Source of the DNA: Blautia luti
GTDB taxonomy: Bacteria; Bacillota; Clostridia; Lachnospirales; Lachnospiraceae
Reading direction: 5' to 3'
Assembly (NCBI RefSeq): GCF_033096465.1
Contig: NZ_AP028156.1
Location: 2,560,501-2,624,500, forward strand
Length of the DNA stretch: 64,000 nucleotides
The position numbers and the translations under genes are program-made. Below the pieces are notes generated by a model, which saw only the letters and a program-made list of their open reading frames with translations, did no database searches and was not told the origin of the DNA. Positions within the stretch are counted from its first letter, which is position 1; every line of letters begins with the position of its first letter. Below are positions 35,292 through 44,765 of this stretch, in pieces.

Positions 35292-36110
35292 ATGAACAGA
35301 CGTATCTTGTGGGACTGCCATATGCACTCCTCTTTTTCTGCCGATTCTCCCACTCCCATGGAAGATATGATCCGGCAGGCAGTTTTCCTCGGACTCCAGG
35401 GAATCACGTTTACAGAGCATCTTGATCCTGACTACCCTGCCACTCCTGACGGTCTGGACTTCTCGCTGGATATTCCCTCTTATCAGGAAAAGCTTTTTCA
35501 GCTTCAGGATACATATAAAGATAAAATCCAGATACGCTTCGGCATAGAACTTGGCCTGCAGATGCATTTAGCCGACTATTTTCATTCGCTTATGCAGGAA
35601 TTTCCTTTTGATTTTGCCATTGGCTCTTCTCATCTGGTCCACGGTTTCGACCCTTATTATCCGGAATTTTTCCAGGGACGTAAGGAATCGCGTTGCTACA
35701 TGGAATACTTTGAATCCATCCTGGAAAACCTTTCCTGCTGCAAAGATTTCGATGTATATGGTCACATTGACTATATTGTAAGATACGGTTCAAATAAAAA
35801 CCGCGAATATTCTTACGGCCGCTACAAAGACATTCTGGACGAAATCCTGAAAAAGCTTATCTCCATGGGAAAAGGAATCGAGCTGAATACCGGCGGCTAC
35901 CATTATGGTCTGGGAGAGCCCAATCCCTGCGTGGGAATTATCCGAAGATACAGGGAACTTGGGGGAGAGATCATCACCATCGGTGCTGATGCACACACAC
36001 CTGACAAAGCAGCCTATGCATTTGACAGGGCAGAAGCGGTTCTTGACCGCTGTGGATTCCGCTATTATACAGTGTTTAAAGAACATAAGCCTGAATTTCT
36101 GCCTCTTTGA
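35292..36110 (+). CDS. PHP-domain phosphatase (histidinol-phosphatase HisK/HisJ family)
   Basis: A 272-residue PHP enzyme. Metal ligands of the PHP fold are visible: DCHMHSSFS (~8-16), TFTEHLD (~39-45), GIELGLQ (~83), IGSSHLVHG (~111), YGHIDYI (~156) and GADAHTP (~234). Members of this size remove phosphate from histidinol phosphate, but no his gene is nearby, so the substrate remains open. GGAGG precedes the ATG by 7 bases. Confidence 0.85.
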   Translation: MNRRILWDCHMHSSFSADSPTPMEDMIRQAVFLGLQGITFTEHLDPDYPATPDGLDFSLDIPSYQEKLFQLQDTYKDKIQIRFGIELGLQMHLADYFHSLMQEFPFDFAIGSSHLVHGFDPYYPEFFQGRKESRCYMEYFESILENLSCCKDFDVYGHIDYIVRYGSNKNREYSYGRYKDILDEILKKLISMGKGIELNTGGYHYGLGEPNPCVGIIRRYRELGGEIITIGADAHTPDKAAYAFDRAEAVLDRCGFRYYTVFKEHKPEFLPL

Positions 36111-36136
36111 GAAAACCGGCAATGTTGGGCAAATAC

Positions 36137-36184
36137 AAAAATCCTGCAATGTACGATCTTATCTTGTACATTGCAGGATTTTTC
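36137..36184. terminator. Bidirectional terminator
   Basis: AAAAATCCTGCAATGTAC pairs with GTACATTGCAGGATTTTT, an 18-bp perfect stem. It ends both the PHP gene and the convergent P-type ATPase gene. Confidence 0.92.
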
Positions 36185-36187
36185 TCT

Positions 36188-38650
36188 TTATTTCTGGACT
36201 CTTTTAAGAAATTTTCCAATAACTCCCATGTCTTCTTCGTCTTTATCCAGAGATTTCTCATATCCTTTGCGGATCCAGCTTGTAATCGCCTCGATCACTA
36301 CAGGTGAAAATGTCATCAGCAGGAATACCAGAATGATCATTCCGAACTCCAGAGAACCTAACGTAAGAAGATTTTGCAGAATTACCGCTCCACCAAAAAA
36401 TACAAACTGCATTCCGTAAATGATCACTTTACGATAGGTGTTCAGCGGAGAATATACGGTTCTCAGTGCCGCCATATAATTCCAGCCGGTTACCAGCACA
36501 CAGGCTGTATTCAGCATCGTATTGGAATGATATACATTCTGACATACGAGCATAATGGTAAATACGCATCCTGTGATGGTAACTGCCGCCGGAAATGCAT
36601 TCATAAACACATGTCTCAGGAATGTATGGTCAATCTTATCGTAATTATTCTCCTGTGTCAGCAGAAATGTAGGAATCCCTACCGCACATGCACTGATCAG
36701 AGACATCTGGATCGGCTCAAAGGGATAGGCATCTCCGAAAAAGATCGTGATCAATGACAAAAGAACGGAAAAGATCGTCTTGATCAGGAACATGGATGCT
36801 GCACTTCGAATGTTATTCACTACGCGGCGGCCCTGATTTACAATATGAGGCATTGCCCCAAAATTGGAATCCAGCAGTACCACATTGGCAATGTTCTTGG
36901 CTGCATCACTTCCGGCTGCCATGGCAATACTGCAGTCTGCTTCCTTTAAGGCAAGTACATCATTTACGCCATCACCGGTCATGGCAACTGTATGTTTCTG
37001 TGCCTGCAGTGCCTGTACCATCTGTTTCTTCTGCTGTGGTGTTACTCTGCCGAATACACTGCACTCTGCCACTGCCCGCTGCATTTCTTCCGGTGTCGTA
37101 ATGGTTGTTGCATCAATATAATGATCCGCATTCTTCAGTCCTGCTTTCTTCGCAATGGCAGAAACTGTTACAGGATCATCTCCGGAAATCACTTTCAGAT
37201 CAACACCCTGACTGTCAAAAAACGCCAGCGTATCCGGTGCTTCCTCCCGAATCACATCTGTGATCAGAAACAGTCCCACAGGTTCCAGCCCTGCCGGAAG
37301 TTTTGTGCTTTCTGTTTCCTCATCACTGTGTGCCAGGATCAGAATACGAAAACCTTCTTCTGCATAAGTGCTGCAATGCGCAAGAAGTTCTTCATTTCCT
37401 TCCGGAAAAAGGAACTGCGCAGCTCCTATCAGATAAGTACCCTTTTCTTCAAACACAGCACCGCTGTATTTCCGGTCTGAGGAAAATGGTATGGCATGAA
37501 CCAGCTTCAGGTCTGATTTGGCCGGAAAGCGTTTTCGCAAAGCATCTGCCGTCGCATTCTGGTCATGGAGAACTGACATCAGATTTTCCATAATATGTTC
37601 CATCTCCTGCAGCTTCTTTTTATCAGCTTCTGATGTGGCATCTTCCATGCTGTCAGATCCGGCTTCTGTTTCTGCATCTGTATCAATAGTTTTCTCTCCG
37701 GAATCCTGTCCACTTTCATACAGCTGCACATCTTCCACTTTCATGGTTCCCTCTGTGATAGTGCCTGTTTTATCCAGACAAAGTGTATCAACCCGAGCCA
37801 GCGTCTCAATGCAATAAAGTTCCTGCACCAGCGTCTTCTTGGTTGCCAGAACCATGGAACCCAGTGTTAATGCCACACTGGTCAAAAGCACCAGGCCTTC
37901 AGGAATCATGCCCAGAACTGCAGCAACCATATTTACTACGGAATCCTTTAACGTATCCCCGACAATATAATACTGTTTATAAAAGAGCATTGCACCAAGA
38001 GGTACAATGATAATGCTGATCACCTTCAGAATCGCATTCAGAGAATTACGGAGTTCTGAATTATGACGTTTAAATTCTTTGGCCTCACTGGTGATCTGGG
38101 AAGCATAGTTATCTTTTCCCACATGGATCACCTGACAACAGGCTTCTCCCGATGTCACGAAACTGCCGGAAAAAAGTTCATCCCCTGGATTCTTTGCCAG
38201 ATTATCTGACTCTCCTGTCAGAAGAGATTCATTCACCTCCACAGATCCTTCCAGGATCTTCACATCAGCCGGAACCTGATCTCCTGTTTTCAGAAAGATC
38301 AGATCATCTATTACCAGTTTCTCTGTTGAAATGTTCCATTTTTTGCCTTCGCGCAGTACAACGGTTTTGCTTTCTGTAAGGATTGCCAGCTTATCAATGG
38401 TCTTTTTGGCACGTACTTCCTGAATGATTCCGATCACCGTGTTGATCAGAATGATCCCCATAAACATGGAATTCTTGTAGGAACGTACAAAAAGTACCAG
38501 AACCAGCAGCACCAGGTTCAGGAAATTGAAGAATGTAAGCGTATTCTCCCTGATGATCTGCTTATAGGTTCTGGTATTAGGATTTTCGTTGGCATTGACT
38601 TTACCTTCTGCAATTCTTTCCTGTACCTGTTCATTTGTAAGTCCTGTCAT
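36188..38650 (-). CDS. P-type cation-transporting ATPase (CtpE-like)
   Basis: An 820-residue ATPase with about ten transmembrane helices. Actuator motif LLTGES (145-148), membrane motif MIPEGLVLL (250-253), phosphorylation motif DKTGT (Asp293) and hinge TGDGVNDVLALKEAD are present. PEGLVLL is seen in CtpE-type Ca-related pumps, unlike the PEGLPAVV of SERCA-type; the ion is thus likely Ca or a related divalent ion. An acidic low-complexity insert (DTDAETEAGSDSMED) lies after the phosphorylation motif, near residue 320. Start moved to ATG 38650, preceded by GGAGGTAATA. Confidence 0.88.
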   Translation of the reverse strand: MTGLTNEQVQERIAEGKVNANENPNTRTYKQIIRENTLTFFNFLNLVLLVLVLFVRSYKNSMFMGIILINTVIGIIQEVRAKKTIDKLAILTESKTVVLREGKKWNISTEKLVIDDLIFLKTGDQVPADVKILEGSVEVNESLLTGESDNLAKNPGDELFSGSFVTSGEACCQVIHVGKDNYASQITSEAKEFKRHNSELRNSLNAILKVISIIIVPLGAMLFYKQYYIVGDTLKDSVVNMVAAVLGMIPEGLVLLTSVALTLGSMVLATKKTLVQELYCIETLARVDTLCLDKTGTITEGTMKVEDVQLYESGQDSGEKTIDTDAETEAGSDSMEDATSEADKKKLQEMEHIMENLMSVLHDQNATADALRKRFPAKSDLKLVHAIPFSSDRKYSGAVFEEKGTYLIGAAQFLFPEGNEELLAHCSTYAEEGFRILILAHSDEETESTKLPAGLEPVGLFLITDVIREEAPDTLAFFDSQGVDLKVISGDDPVTVSAIAKKAGLKNADHYIDATTITTPEEMQRAVAECSVFGRVTPQQKKQMVQALQAQKHTVAMTGDGVNDVLALKEADCSIAMAAGSDAAKNIANVVLLDSNFGAMPHIVNQGRRVVNNIRSAASMFLIKTIFSVLLSLITIFFGDAYPFEPIQMSLISACAVGIPTFLLTQENNYDKIDHTFLRHVFMNAFPAAVTITGCVFTIMLVCQNVYHSNTMLNTACVLVTGWNYMAALRTVYSPLNTYRKVIIYGMQFVFFGGAVILQNLLTLGSLEFGMIILVFLLMTFSPVVIEAITSWIRKGYEKSLDKDEEDMGVIGKFLKRVQK

Positions 38651-38697
38651 TATTACCTCCAGTGGAAATATCAAAATTTCTGTTATATATATTAATA

Positions 38698-38725
38698 AGG
38701 GCAGATGATGAGTATCACCCGCCCT
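38698..38725 (-). terminator. Stem-loop after iscU
   Basis: GGGC-GG-GTGAT-ACTC-ATCAT-CT-GCCC on the minus strand, followed by TTATTAATA. Possible terminator of the isc operon ahead of the ATPase gene. Confidence 0.5.
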
Positions 38726-38789
38726 CTTTACTTAATATAACGACTGCGATCCGATATTGGATTCAGGACTGCTGAAAAAATATTTTTTA

Positions 38790-39239
38790 TTAATATTCTT
38801 CCTCTTCAGCCTCTTCTCCTTCATGGATATCAGACTTCGGTTTCTTAAGACCCTTGATCTCAATATGATGTTTCTGGGCATAATCCCATAAAGCTGCATG
38901 GATTGCCTCTTCTGCAAGCAGGGAACAGTGAACTTTCACTGGCGGAAGTCCGTCAAGTGCTTCCATAACTGCTTTATTTGTAACTTCCATAGCTTCTTCG
39001 ATTGTTTTTCCCATTACCATCTCTGTTGCCATGCTGCTTGTTGCAACTGCTGCGCCACAGCCGAATGTTTTAAATTTGCAGTCTTTGATGATATGTGTTT
39101 CATCGTCAATATCAAGGAAGATTCTCATGATATCACCGCATTTTGCATTTCCTACTGTACCTACGCCGCTTGCGTTCTCTATTTCTCCAACATTACGTGG
39201 ATGCTGAAAATGATCCATTACTTTCTCACTGTAAGCCAT
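38790..39239 (-). CDS. iscU: Fe-S cluster scaffold IscU/NifU N-terminal type
   Basis: A 149-residue scaffold on which [2Fe-2S] clusters are built. The three cluster cysteines are Cys34 (NAKCGD, with Asp36), Cys61 (TFGCGAA) and Cys105 (KVHCSLLAEE). The acidic tail (EGEEAEEEEY) is extra. It is 47 bases after iscS and completes an iscR-iscS-iscU operon. Confidence 0.95.
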   Translation of the reverse strand: MAYSEKVMDHFQHPRNVGEIENASGVGTVGNAKCGDIMRIFLDIDDETHIIKDCKFKTFGCGAAVATSSMATEMVMGKTIEEAMEVTNKAVMEALDGLPPVKVHCSLLAEEAIHAALWDYAQKHHIEIKGLKKPKSDIHEGEEAEEEEY

Positions 39240-39286
39240 TTGTGTTTCCTCCTGTTATCCTGACATTACTGTCCTATTAATGATAT

Positions 39287-40468
39287 TTATTTCTGTTTTT
39301 TCATGAAGTCTTCATATAATGGAGACATGCTTCTTAAGTGTGCCACGATTTCTTTCAGTCTGTCTACTACGAAGTCCACATCTTCCATTGTTGTCTCTTC
39401 GCTGAGTGTCATACGCAGAGAACCATGTGCGATCTCATGAGGCAGGCCGATTGCCAGAAGCACATGAGACGGATCAAGAGAACCTGATGTACAAGCAGAT
39501 CCACTGGATGCACAGATTCCATAGTTATCAAGCATAAGCAGCAATGACTCACCTTCTACGAACTGGAAGCTGACATTTACGTTGTTCGGAAGACGTTTTA
39601 CACGGTCACCGTTTACCTTTACATAAGGAATCTCTGCTTCGATCCTCTGGATGAGATGATCCCTGATAACGATTTCTTTCTCTGTACGTTCTTTCATGGA
39701 AGCATTTGCACGTGCTGCTGCTACGCCGTATCCGACGATTCCCGGTACGTTTTCTGTACCTGCACGACGTTTACGCTCCTGTGCACCGCCATGTACGAAG
39801 GAACGGATCTTAACACCTTTACGGATGTAGAGGAAACCGATTCCTTTCGGTCCGTTGATCTTATGTCCACTGGAGCTTAACATATCGATATTGCACTCAT
39901 CTACATTGATCGGGACCTGACAGAAAGCCTGAACAGCATCTGTGTGGAAAAGAACACCGTGCTCTTTCGCAATACGTCCAATTTCTTTGATCGGCTGGAT
40001 AGATCCAATCTCATTGTTTGCAAACATTACGGAGATCAGGATTGTCTCCGGTGTGATGGCTTTCTCAAGTTCATCCAGTTTCACAATACCATTCTCATCT
40101 ACATCTACGTATGTGATCTTCGCACCGCGTTTCTCCAGATATTCGCATGTATGAAGAATTGCATGATGCTCTATCTTCGTTGTGATGATGTGGTTTCCTT
40201 TTGATTTATATGCTTCAAAAGTGGCTTTCAGAGCCCAGTTATCAGACTCGGAGCCACCTGCTGTAAAATAAATTTCCTCTTTCTTGGCGCCAAGGACTTC
40301 AGCAATCTGCTCTCTTCCCTTAGTAACTGCTTCTTTGCTCTTACCTGCAAAATCATAAATACTAGACGGGTTGCCATAAAATTCCGAAAAATATGGCAGC
40401 ATAGCCTGGACAACCTCCGGTGCTGTTTTAGTTGTTGCTGCATTGTCCAGATAAATCATTTTTCCCAT
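39287..40468 (-). CDS. iscS: Cysteine desulfurase
   Basis: A 393-residue PLP enzyme that takes sulfur from cysteine for Fe-S and other thio-cofactors. PLP Lys in SSSGHKINGPKG (~206), catalytic Cys in SSGSACTSGS (~328), and start MIYLDNAATTKT typical of NifS/IscS. Second gene of the isc operon, 52 bases after iscR. No cysE-like gene is beside it. Confidence 0.96.
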   Translation of the reverse strand: MGKMIYLDNAATTKTAPEVVQAMLPYFSEFYGNPSSIYDFAGKSKEAVTKGREQIAEVLGAKKEEIYFTAGGSESDNWALKATFEAYKSKGNHIITTKIEHHAILHTCEYLEKRGAKITYVDVDENGIVKLDELEKAITPETILISVMFANNEIGSIQPIKEIGRIAKEHGVLFHTDAVQAFCQVPINVDECNIDMLSSSGHKINGPKGIGFLYIRKGVKIRSFVHGGAQERKRRAGTENVPGIVGYGVAAARANASMKERTEKEIVIRDHLIQRIEAEIPYVKVNGDRVKRLPNNVNVSFQFVEGESLLLMLDNYGICASSGSACTSGSLDPSHVLLAIGLPHEIAHGSLRMTLSEETTMEDVDFVVDRLKEIVAHLRSMSPLYEDFMKKQK

Positions 40469-40520
40469 TTTCTTGTCCTCCTGTTTTATTTAAGTATGTC
40501 CGACACAACTTCCTTCGTGT

Positions 40521-40961
40521 TCAGACCTGCTGTTTTTCTTCATGTACTCTTCTGCTCTCTTCGATCAGCTGACCAAGCATCAGGGTATCAACAGCATTGG
40601 TAATGCTGTCGTTAATTCTTTTCCAGACGAGTTTCGCCACACACACATCACTGCCGTGACAGGTTCCGTCATTCTCAATCCCGGGACAGGCTGCTGCTTC
40701 CAGGCTGCCCTCCAGCACACGCAGGACTTCACCGACTGAGATCTCATCTGCCGGCTTGCCAAGCTGGTAACCGCCGTAAGCACCTCTGCTGCTCTTTACC
40801 AGCCCTGCTTTCTTAAGCATGGCCATAAGCTGTTCGAGGTAGCTTGTGGAAATATCCTGTCTCTCCGCAATGCTCTGTAAAGACACTGCTTCATTCTCGC
40901 TGTGTAACCCCAGATCGATCAGTGCTTTCAAACCATAGCGTGCTCTTGTTGACAGCTTCAT
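40521..40961 (-). CDS. iscR: Rrf2-family Fe-S regulator, IscR-like
   Basis: A 146-residue Rrf2 protein: winged helix in residues 1-60 (RYGLKALIDLGLH; ISTSYLEQLMAMLKKAGLV) and three cysteines Cys92, Cys101 and Cys107 for a [2Fe-2S] cluster. It is the first gene of the isc operon and probably represses it when clusters are plentiful. It is divergent from the SpoVB-like flippase gene. Confidence 0.92.
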   Translation of the reverse strand: MKLSTRARYGLKALIDLGLHSENEAVSLQSIAERQDISTSYLEQLMAMLKKAGLVKSSRGAYGGYQLGKPADEISVGEVLRVLEGSLEAAACPGIENDGTCHGSDVCVAKLVWKRINDSITNAVDTLMLGQLIEESRRVHEEKQQV

Positions 40962-41009
40962 TTTCTCACCTCGTTCTAATTCCCAGTGTTTCCCTCGGAT
41001 TTCATGACT

Positions 41010-41038
41010 ACTTTATCAGAAAGATGCAGTTCTGTCAA
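41010..41038 (-). promoter_or_regulatory. isc operon promoter
   Basis: TTGACA (41033-41038), 17 bases, TAAAGT (41010-41015) with TGn extension, on the minus strand. A binding site for IscR probably overlaps it, but I cannot point to a dyad. Confidence 0.6.
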
Positions 41039-41096
41039 GGCTGTTTTATGCATATATTGGCAAAAAGGTTAAGGTCTAAATCAAGGTCTCAAGATT

Positions 41097-42425
41097 ATGT
41101 CCAAAAAGCTCTTTATCAAAGGAACTCTGCTGCTTACCTTTGCAGGTCTGGCAAGCAGGCTCATAGGTTTCTTTTACAGAATATTCCTTTCTCATACGAT
41201 TGGTGCAGAAGGACTTGGAATTTTTCAGCTTGTTATGCCGCTGCAGATTCTTGCACTGGCATTCTGTGCATCCGGGATCCAGACTGCCATTTCCCGCCTT
41301 ACCGCATCCAGGAAAGCTTTGGGTTGTCCAGGAAGAGCAGGGGATTATTTCATATCCGGAACTTTGTTTTCTGTACTTTTTTCTTTAGTCCTGTCCTTTC
41401 TTTTCTATTACAGGGCTGATTTCTGGGCTGTGAAAATCCTGAAGGAACCACGGACTGCTTCACTGATCCGGATGATGGCTCCCGCCGTTCCTTTAAGCAC
41501 CCTGCATACCTGCATCAACAGTTATTATTTCGGCAGAAAGAAAGCCGGACTGCCTGCCGGGATCCAGCTTCTGGAACAGGCTTTCCGTGTAGGCGGCTGT
41601 TATGTGATCTATCTTGTCTGTATCTCAGAAAAACGTACCGTCACACCTCTTATGGCAGCAGGAGGAAATCTCATCGGGGAAACTGCTGCCTGCATTGCTT
41701 CTCTCTTTTTTATCAGTATGCATTTTAAAGAGATACATTATTCCTTTTTTCAGCTTCAAAAACCTCTTGTGCTGTTAAAAGAACTGTTTCATATCTCTGT
41801 TCCCCTTTCTCTTAACAAAATTCTTCTGACTGTACTGGGAAGCATGGAGGTCATCCTGATCCCCGGCAGGCTTCAGATGTCAGGATTAAATGCATCGGAC
41901 GCTTTAAGTATTTACGGTATTTTTACAGGAATGGCCCTGCCCCTGATCCTGTTTCCTGCAACCCTTACCAATTCTGTTTCCGTAATGCTTCTTCCTTCTG
42001 TCACAGAACTGCAGACTCTGGGATATCAGAAAAGGATCCGGTATGTGATCCGTCAAATTTTCCGGTATTGTGTATTTTTAGGCGGTGCCTGTATGCTCCT
42101 TTTCCTGTTCTTTGGAAAATATATGGGGATTTTTTTATTCCACAGCACTACTGCAGGCACGTATATCCGCACTATGTCCTTTATCTGTCCATTCCTGTAT
42201 CTCAATACTACCCTCACCAGCGTGCTGAATGGTCTGGGAAGATCCGGGATCTGTCTGATACACAGTGCAGTCAGCCTATGTATCCGGGTAGCTTTTGTAC
42301 TCTTTGCCATACCGATTTTCGGAATCCGGGGATATCTGTACGGGATACTATTCAGCGAACTTATCCTTACAGTACTGCATATCATTGCGCTCTCTGCTCT
42401 TGGTAACCTTTCCGAAAAACACTGA
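41097..42425 (+). CDS. SpoVB-like polysaccharide/lipid flippase (MOP superfamily)
   Basis: A 442-residue protein with 12 or more transmembrane helices; KGTLLLTFAGLASRLIGFFY and RIFLSHTIGAEGLGIFQLV at the N-terminus match stage V sporulation protein B and its paralogues, which move lipid-linked wall precursors during spore cortex or envelope formation. Arg and Glu of the MurJ-like cavity are probably R15 and E37. A sporulation role is likely but this genome may have several paralogues. Ribosome site weak (AAGGTCTCAAGATT). Confidence 0.8.
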   Translation: MSKKLFIKGTLLLTFAGLASRLIGFFYRIFLSHTIGAEGLGIFQLVMPLQILALAFCASGIQTAISRLTASRKALGCPGRAGDYFISGTLFSVLFSLVLSFLFYYRADFWAVKILKEPRTASLIRMMAPAVPLSTLHTCINSYYFGRKKAGLPAGIQLLEQAFRVGGCYVIYLVCISEKRTVTPLMAAGGNLIGETAACIASLFFISMHFKEIHYSFFQLQKPLVLLKELFHISVPLSLNKILLTVLGSMEVILIPGRLQMSGLNASDALSIYGIFTGMALPLILFPATLTNSVSVMLLPSVTELQTLGYQKRIRYVIRQIFRYCVFLGGACMLLFLFFGKYMGIFLFHSTTAGTYIRTMSFICPFLYLNTTLTSVLNGLGRSGICLIHSAVSLCIRVAFVLFAIPIFGIRGYLYGILFSELILTVLHIIALSALGNLSEKH

Positions 42426-42440
42426 AAAATATTTTTTCTA

Positions 42441-42469
42441 TCGACATTCTGTTTAGAATCGTTTATAAT
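42441..42469 (+). promoter_or_regulatory. DAHP synthase promoter
   Basis: TCGACA (42441-42446), 17 bases, TATAAT (42464-42469); transcript leader about 40 bases. Confidence 0.7.
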
Positions 42470-42514
42470 TAACGGTTGAAGTACAACGGAATAAGAAACA
42501 AAGGAGATACAAAC

Positions 42515-43546
42515 ATGGGATTCGATTTTATCAAAAAATTACCAACCCCTGAAGAAATTCGCAATCAGTATCCCATCGATGCTGAAATTCAGGCCATTAA
42601 AGATGCAAGAGACCAGGAACTTCGAGACGTTTTTACAGGCAGATCAGACAAATTTCTTGCAATCATCGGTCCTTGTTCAGCAGACAATGAGGATGCTGTA
42701 CTGGATTACCTTACAAGATTACGCAAGGTTCAGGAAAAAATAGCTGACAAGGTTCTGATCGTTCCTCGTGTTTATACAAATAAACCAAGAACAACAGGTG
42801 AAGGATACAAAGGTATGGTCCACCAGCCGGATCCGGAAAAACAGCCGAACCTTCTGGCCGGCCTGATTGCTATCCGTAAGATGCATATTCATGCGATCCA
42901 GACCAGCGGTATGACCTGTGCAGATGAAATGCTTTATCCGGAGAACTACCGTTATCTTTCTGACCTGCTTTCCTATGTTGCAGTAGGTGCACGTTCTGTA
43001 GAAGATCAGCAGCATCGTCTTACAGTCAGCGGCATGGAAGTTCCTGCAGGTATGAAGAACCCTACCAGCGGTGACCTGGCAGTTATGTTAAACTCAGTCG
43101 TGGCAGCTCAGGGCGGTCATCGTTTTATCTACAGAAGTTGGGAAGTAGAAACTACCGGTAATGAACTGGCACATACCATTCTCCGTGGTGCTGTAAGCAA
43201 GCACGGAGAAGCAATCCCGAATTATCATTATGAAGATCTGCGTCTTCTCTGGGAAAAATATCAGCAGAAGAATTTAAAAAACCCGGCAGTCATTGTAGAC
43301 ACCAACCATTCCAACTCCAACAAGCAGTATGATCAGCAGGTTCGTATTGCCAAAGAAGTTCTCCACAGCCGCCAGGTAGACCCTGAACTTCATACTCTGG
43401 TGAAAGGTCTTATGATCGAAAGCTATATTGAACCTGGCAATCAGAAAATTGGCTGCGACCATATTTATGGAAAATCTATCACAGATCCATGCCTTGGATG
43501 GGAGGAATCCGAGAAGCTTCTGTATACTATCGCAGAAATGTGCTAA
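42515..43546 (+). CDS. 3-deoxy-7-phosphoheptulonate (DAHP) synthase, class I
   Basis: A 343-residue AroF/AroG/AroH-type enzyme, first step of the shikimate pathway (PEP + erythrose-4-phosphate). Visible: IIGPCSADNEDAVLDYLTRL (~50), RVYTNKPRTTGEGYKGM (~82), GARSVEDQQHR and VDTNHSNSNKQY (metal/substrate). It carries the ~45-residue N-terminal extension that gives feedback control in AroG. ATG 42515 follows AAGGAGATACAAAC; an upstream in-frame start lacks this. Stands alone with its own promoter and terminator. Confidence 0.95.
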   Translation: MGFDFIKKLPTPEEIRNQYPIDAEIQAIKDARDQELRDVFTGRSDKFLAIIGPCSADNEDAVLDYLTRLRKVQEKIADKVLIVPRVYTNKPRTTGEGYKGMVHQPDPEKQPNLLAGLIAIRKMHIHAIQTSGMTCADEMLYPENYRYLSDLLSYVAVGARSVEDQQHRLTVSGMEVPAGMKNPTSGDLAVMLNSVVAAQGGHRFIYRSWEVETTGNELAHTILRGAVSKHGEAIPNYHYEDLRLLWEKYQQKNLKNPAVIVDTNHSNSNKQYDQQVRIAKEVLHSRQVDPELHTLVKGLMIESYIEPGNQKIGCDHIYGKSITDPCLGWEESEKLLYTIAEMC

Positions 43547-43550
43547 ACTT

Positions 43551-43587
43551 AAAAGCTCCGGCAGCCTTTCGGCTGTCGAAGCTTTTT
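43551..43587. terminator. Terminator between DAHP synthase and xerD
   Basis: AAAAGCT-CCG-GCAGCC-TTTC-GGCTGT-CGA-AGCTTTTTT. It ends at the xerD stop and can serve both convergent genes. Confidence 0.85.
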
Positions 43588-44471
43588 TAATGGCGTGGAT
43601 GATTTTTCATGTACACGTCTCTCATTTTATTCATATTCACGCCCAGATAGATCTGTGTGGTGGAGATATCCGAATGTCCCAGCATTTCCTGTACGCTTCT
43701 GATATCTGCTCCATTCTGGAGCATATGTACGGCAAAGGAATGCCTCAGTGTGTGCGGTGTGATATCTCTCTTGATCCCTGCGCTGTCTGCATATCCTTTT
43801 AATACTTTCCAGAATCCCTGACGGCTCATCGCTTTACCGGAACAGTTGGTAAACAGTGCAGATTCCTGCTGATCTTTTACAAATACATTTCTGGCAGACT
43901 CCAGATAATGTTCCATCGCTTTCTTACAGGGAACACCGATAGGAATAATCCTCTCTTTTCCATTCTCATGACACACTACATATCCGAATTGCAGATTCAC
44001 ATCTGTGATCTGCAGATGAAGCATCTCGCTGACACGCATTCCGGTGGCATACAAAAGTTCCAGCATGGCAGAATCCCTGATCCCTTTTACAGTATTCAAA
44101 TCCGGCTGCTGAAGCAGTTTATCCACTTCCTCGATAGTAAGGATCTCCGGTGCTTTCTTCTCCACTTTCGGCGGCTTCAGATTCTCTGCAGGATCTTTAC
44201 TGATATGTCCTTCTTTCCACAGGTAATTAAAAAAAGCCCTGATAGATGCCACACTTCTTGAAATAGAAGAGGAAGCAAAATGTTCCCGTTCCATGTAGCT
44301 GATGTATCCCTCAAGTTCCAGTTCTCTTACTTCTTTCAGATCCTTTACTCCGCGATCTCCCAGAAATTCTGCCATTTTCTTCAGATCCCGTTGGTAGGAT
44401 ACCTCGGTATTGGCAGACATCTTCTTTATATTATGCAGATATGCAACAAACTCCCTTATCTCTATATCCAT
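43587..44471 (-). CDS. xerD: Tyrosine recombinase XerD
   Basis: A 294-residue site-specific recombinase of the chromosome-dimer-resolving type. SAM-like core-binding domain (1-95) and catalytic domain with Arg in YATGMRVSEML (~150), HTLRHSFAVHML (His-x-x-Arg, ~245), LGHSDIS and Tyr in TTQIYLGV (~277). Its length and the nearby spoIIM (also near xerD in Bacillus) favour the housekeeping XerD over an element integrase. Confidence 0.92.
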   Translation of the reverse strand: MDIEIREFVAYLHNIKKMSANTEVSYQRDLKKMAEFLGDRGVKDLKEVRELELEGYISYMEREHFASSSISRSVASIRAFFNYLWKEGHISKDPAENLKPPKVEKKAPEILTIEEVDKLLQQPDLNTVKGIRDSAMLELLYATGMRVSEMLHLQITDVNLQFGYVVCHENGKERIIPIGVPCKKAMEHYLESARNVFVKDQQESALFTNCSGKAMSRQGFWKVLKGYADSAGIKRDITPHTLRHSFAVHMLQNGADIRSVQEMLGHSDISTTQIYLGVNMNKMRDVYMKNHPRH

Positions 44472-44765
44472 ATGTTATACTTCCCGTTCCCTTTATATTC
44501 TCATTATTGTCAACTGTATTCGCCCTCTACAGCTTCTCTTTTATCCTTTTTGTTCTCGCCCAGGCGGGAATCCGCGATCTGCCTGCCGCATGATTCCATT
44601 AAAACGTACCTGTATTATACTGTTAATTTGACATAAAATCAAACCCTTTTTTTACAGAAATCCACTAAATCCGGGCTGTTCCGACATTATGTACCATATA
44701 TCGGATATTTTATGACAACCTCTACAAAATCTTGTATATCCTCTTCCTGAAAAATTTTTAACTTT

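Noticed and set aside
43587..44471. xerD as integrase of a mobile element
   Set aside because: Length, motifs and closeness to spoIIM fit the housekeeping recombinase, and no element genes surround it.
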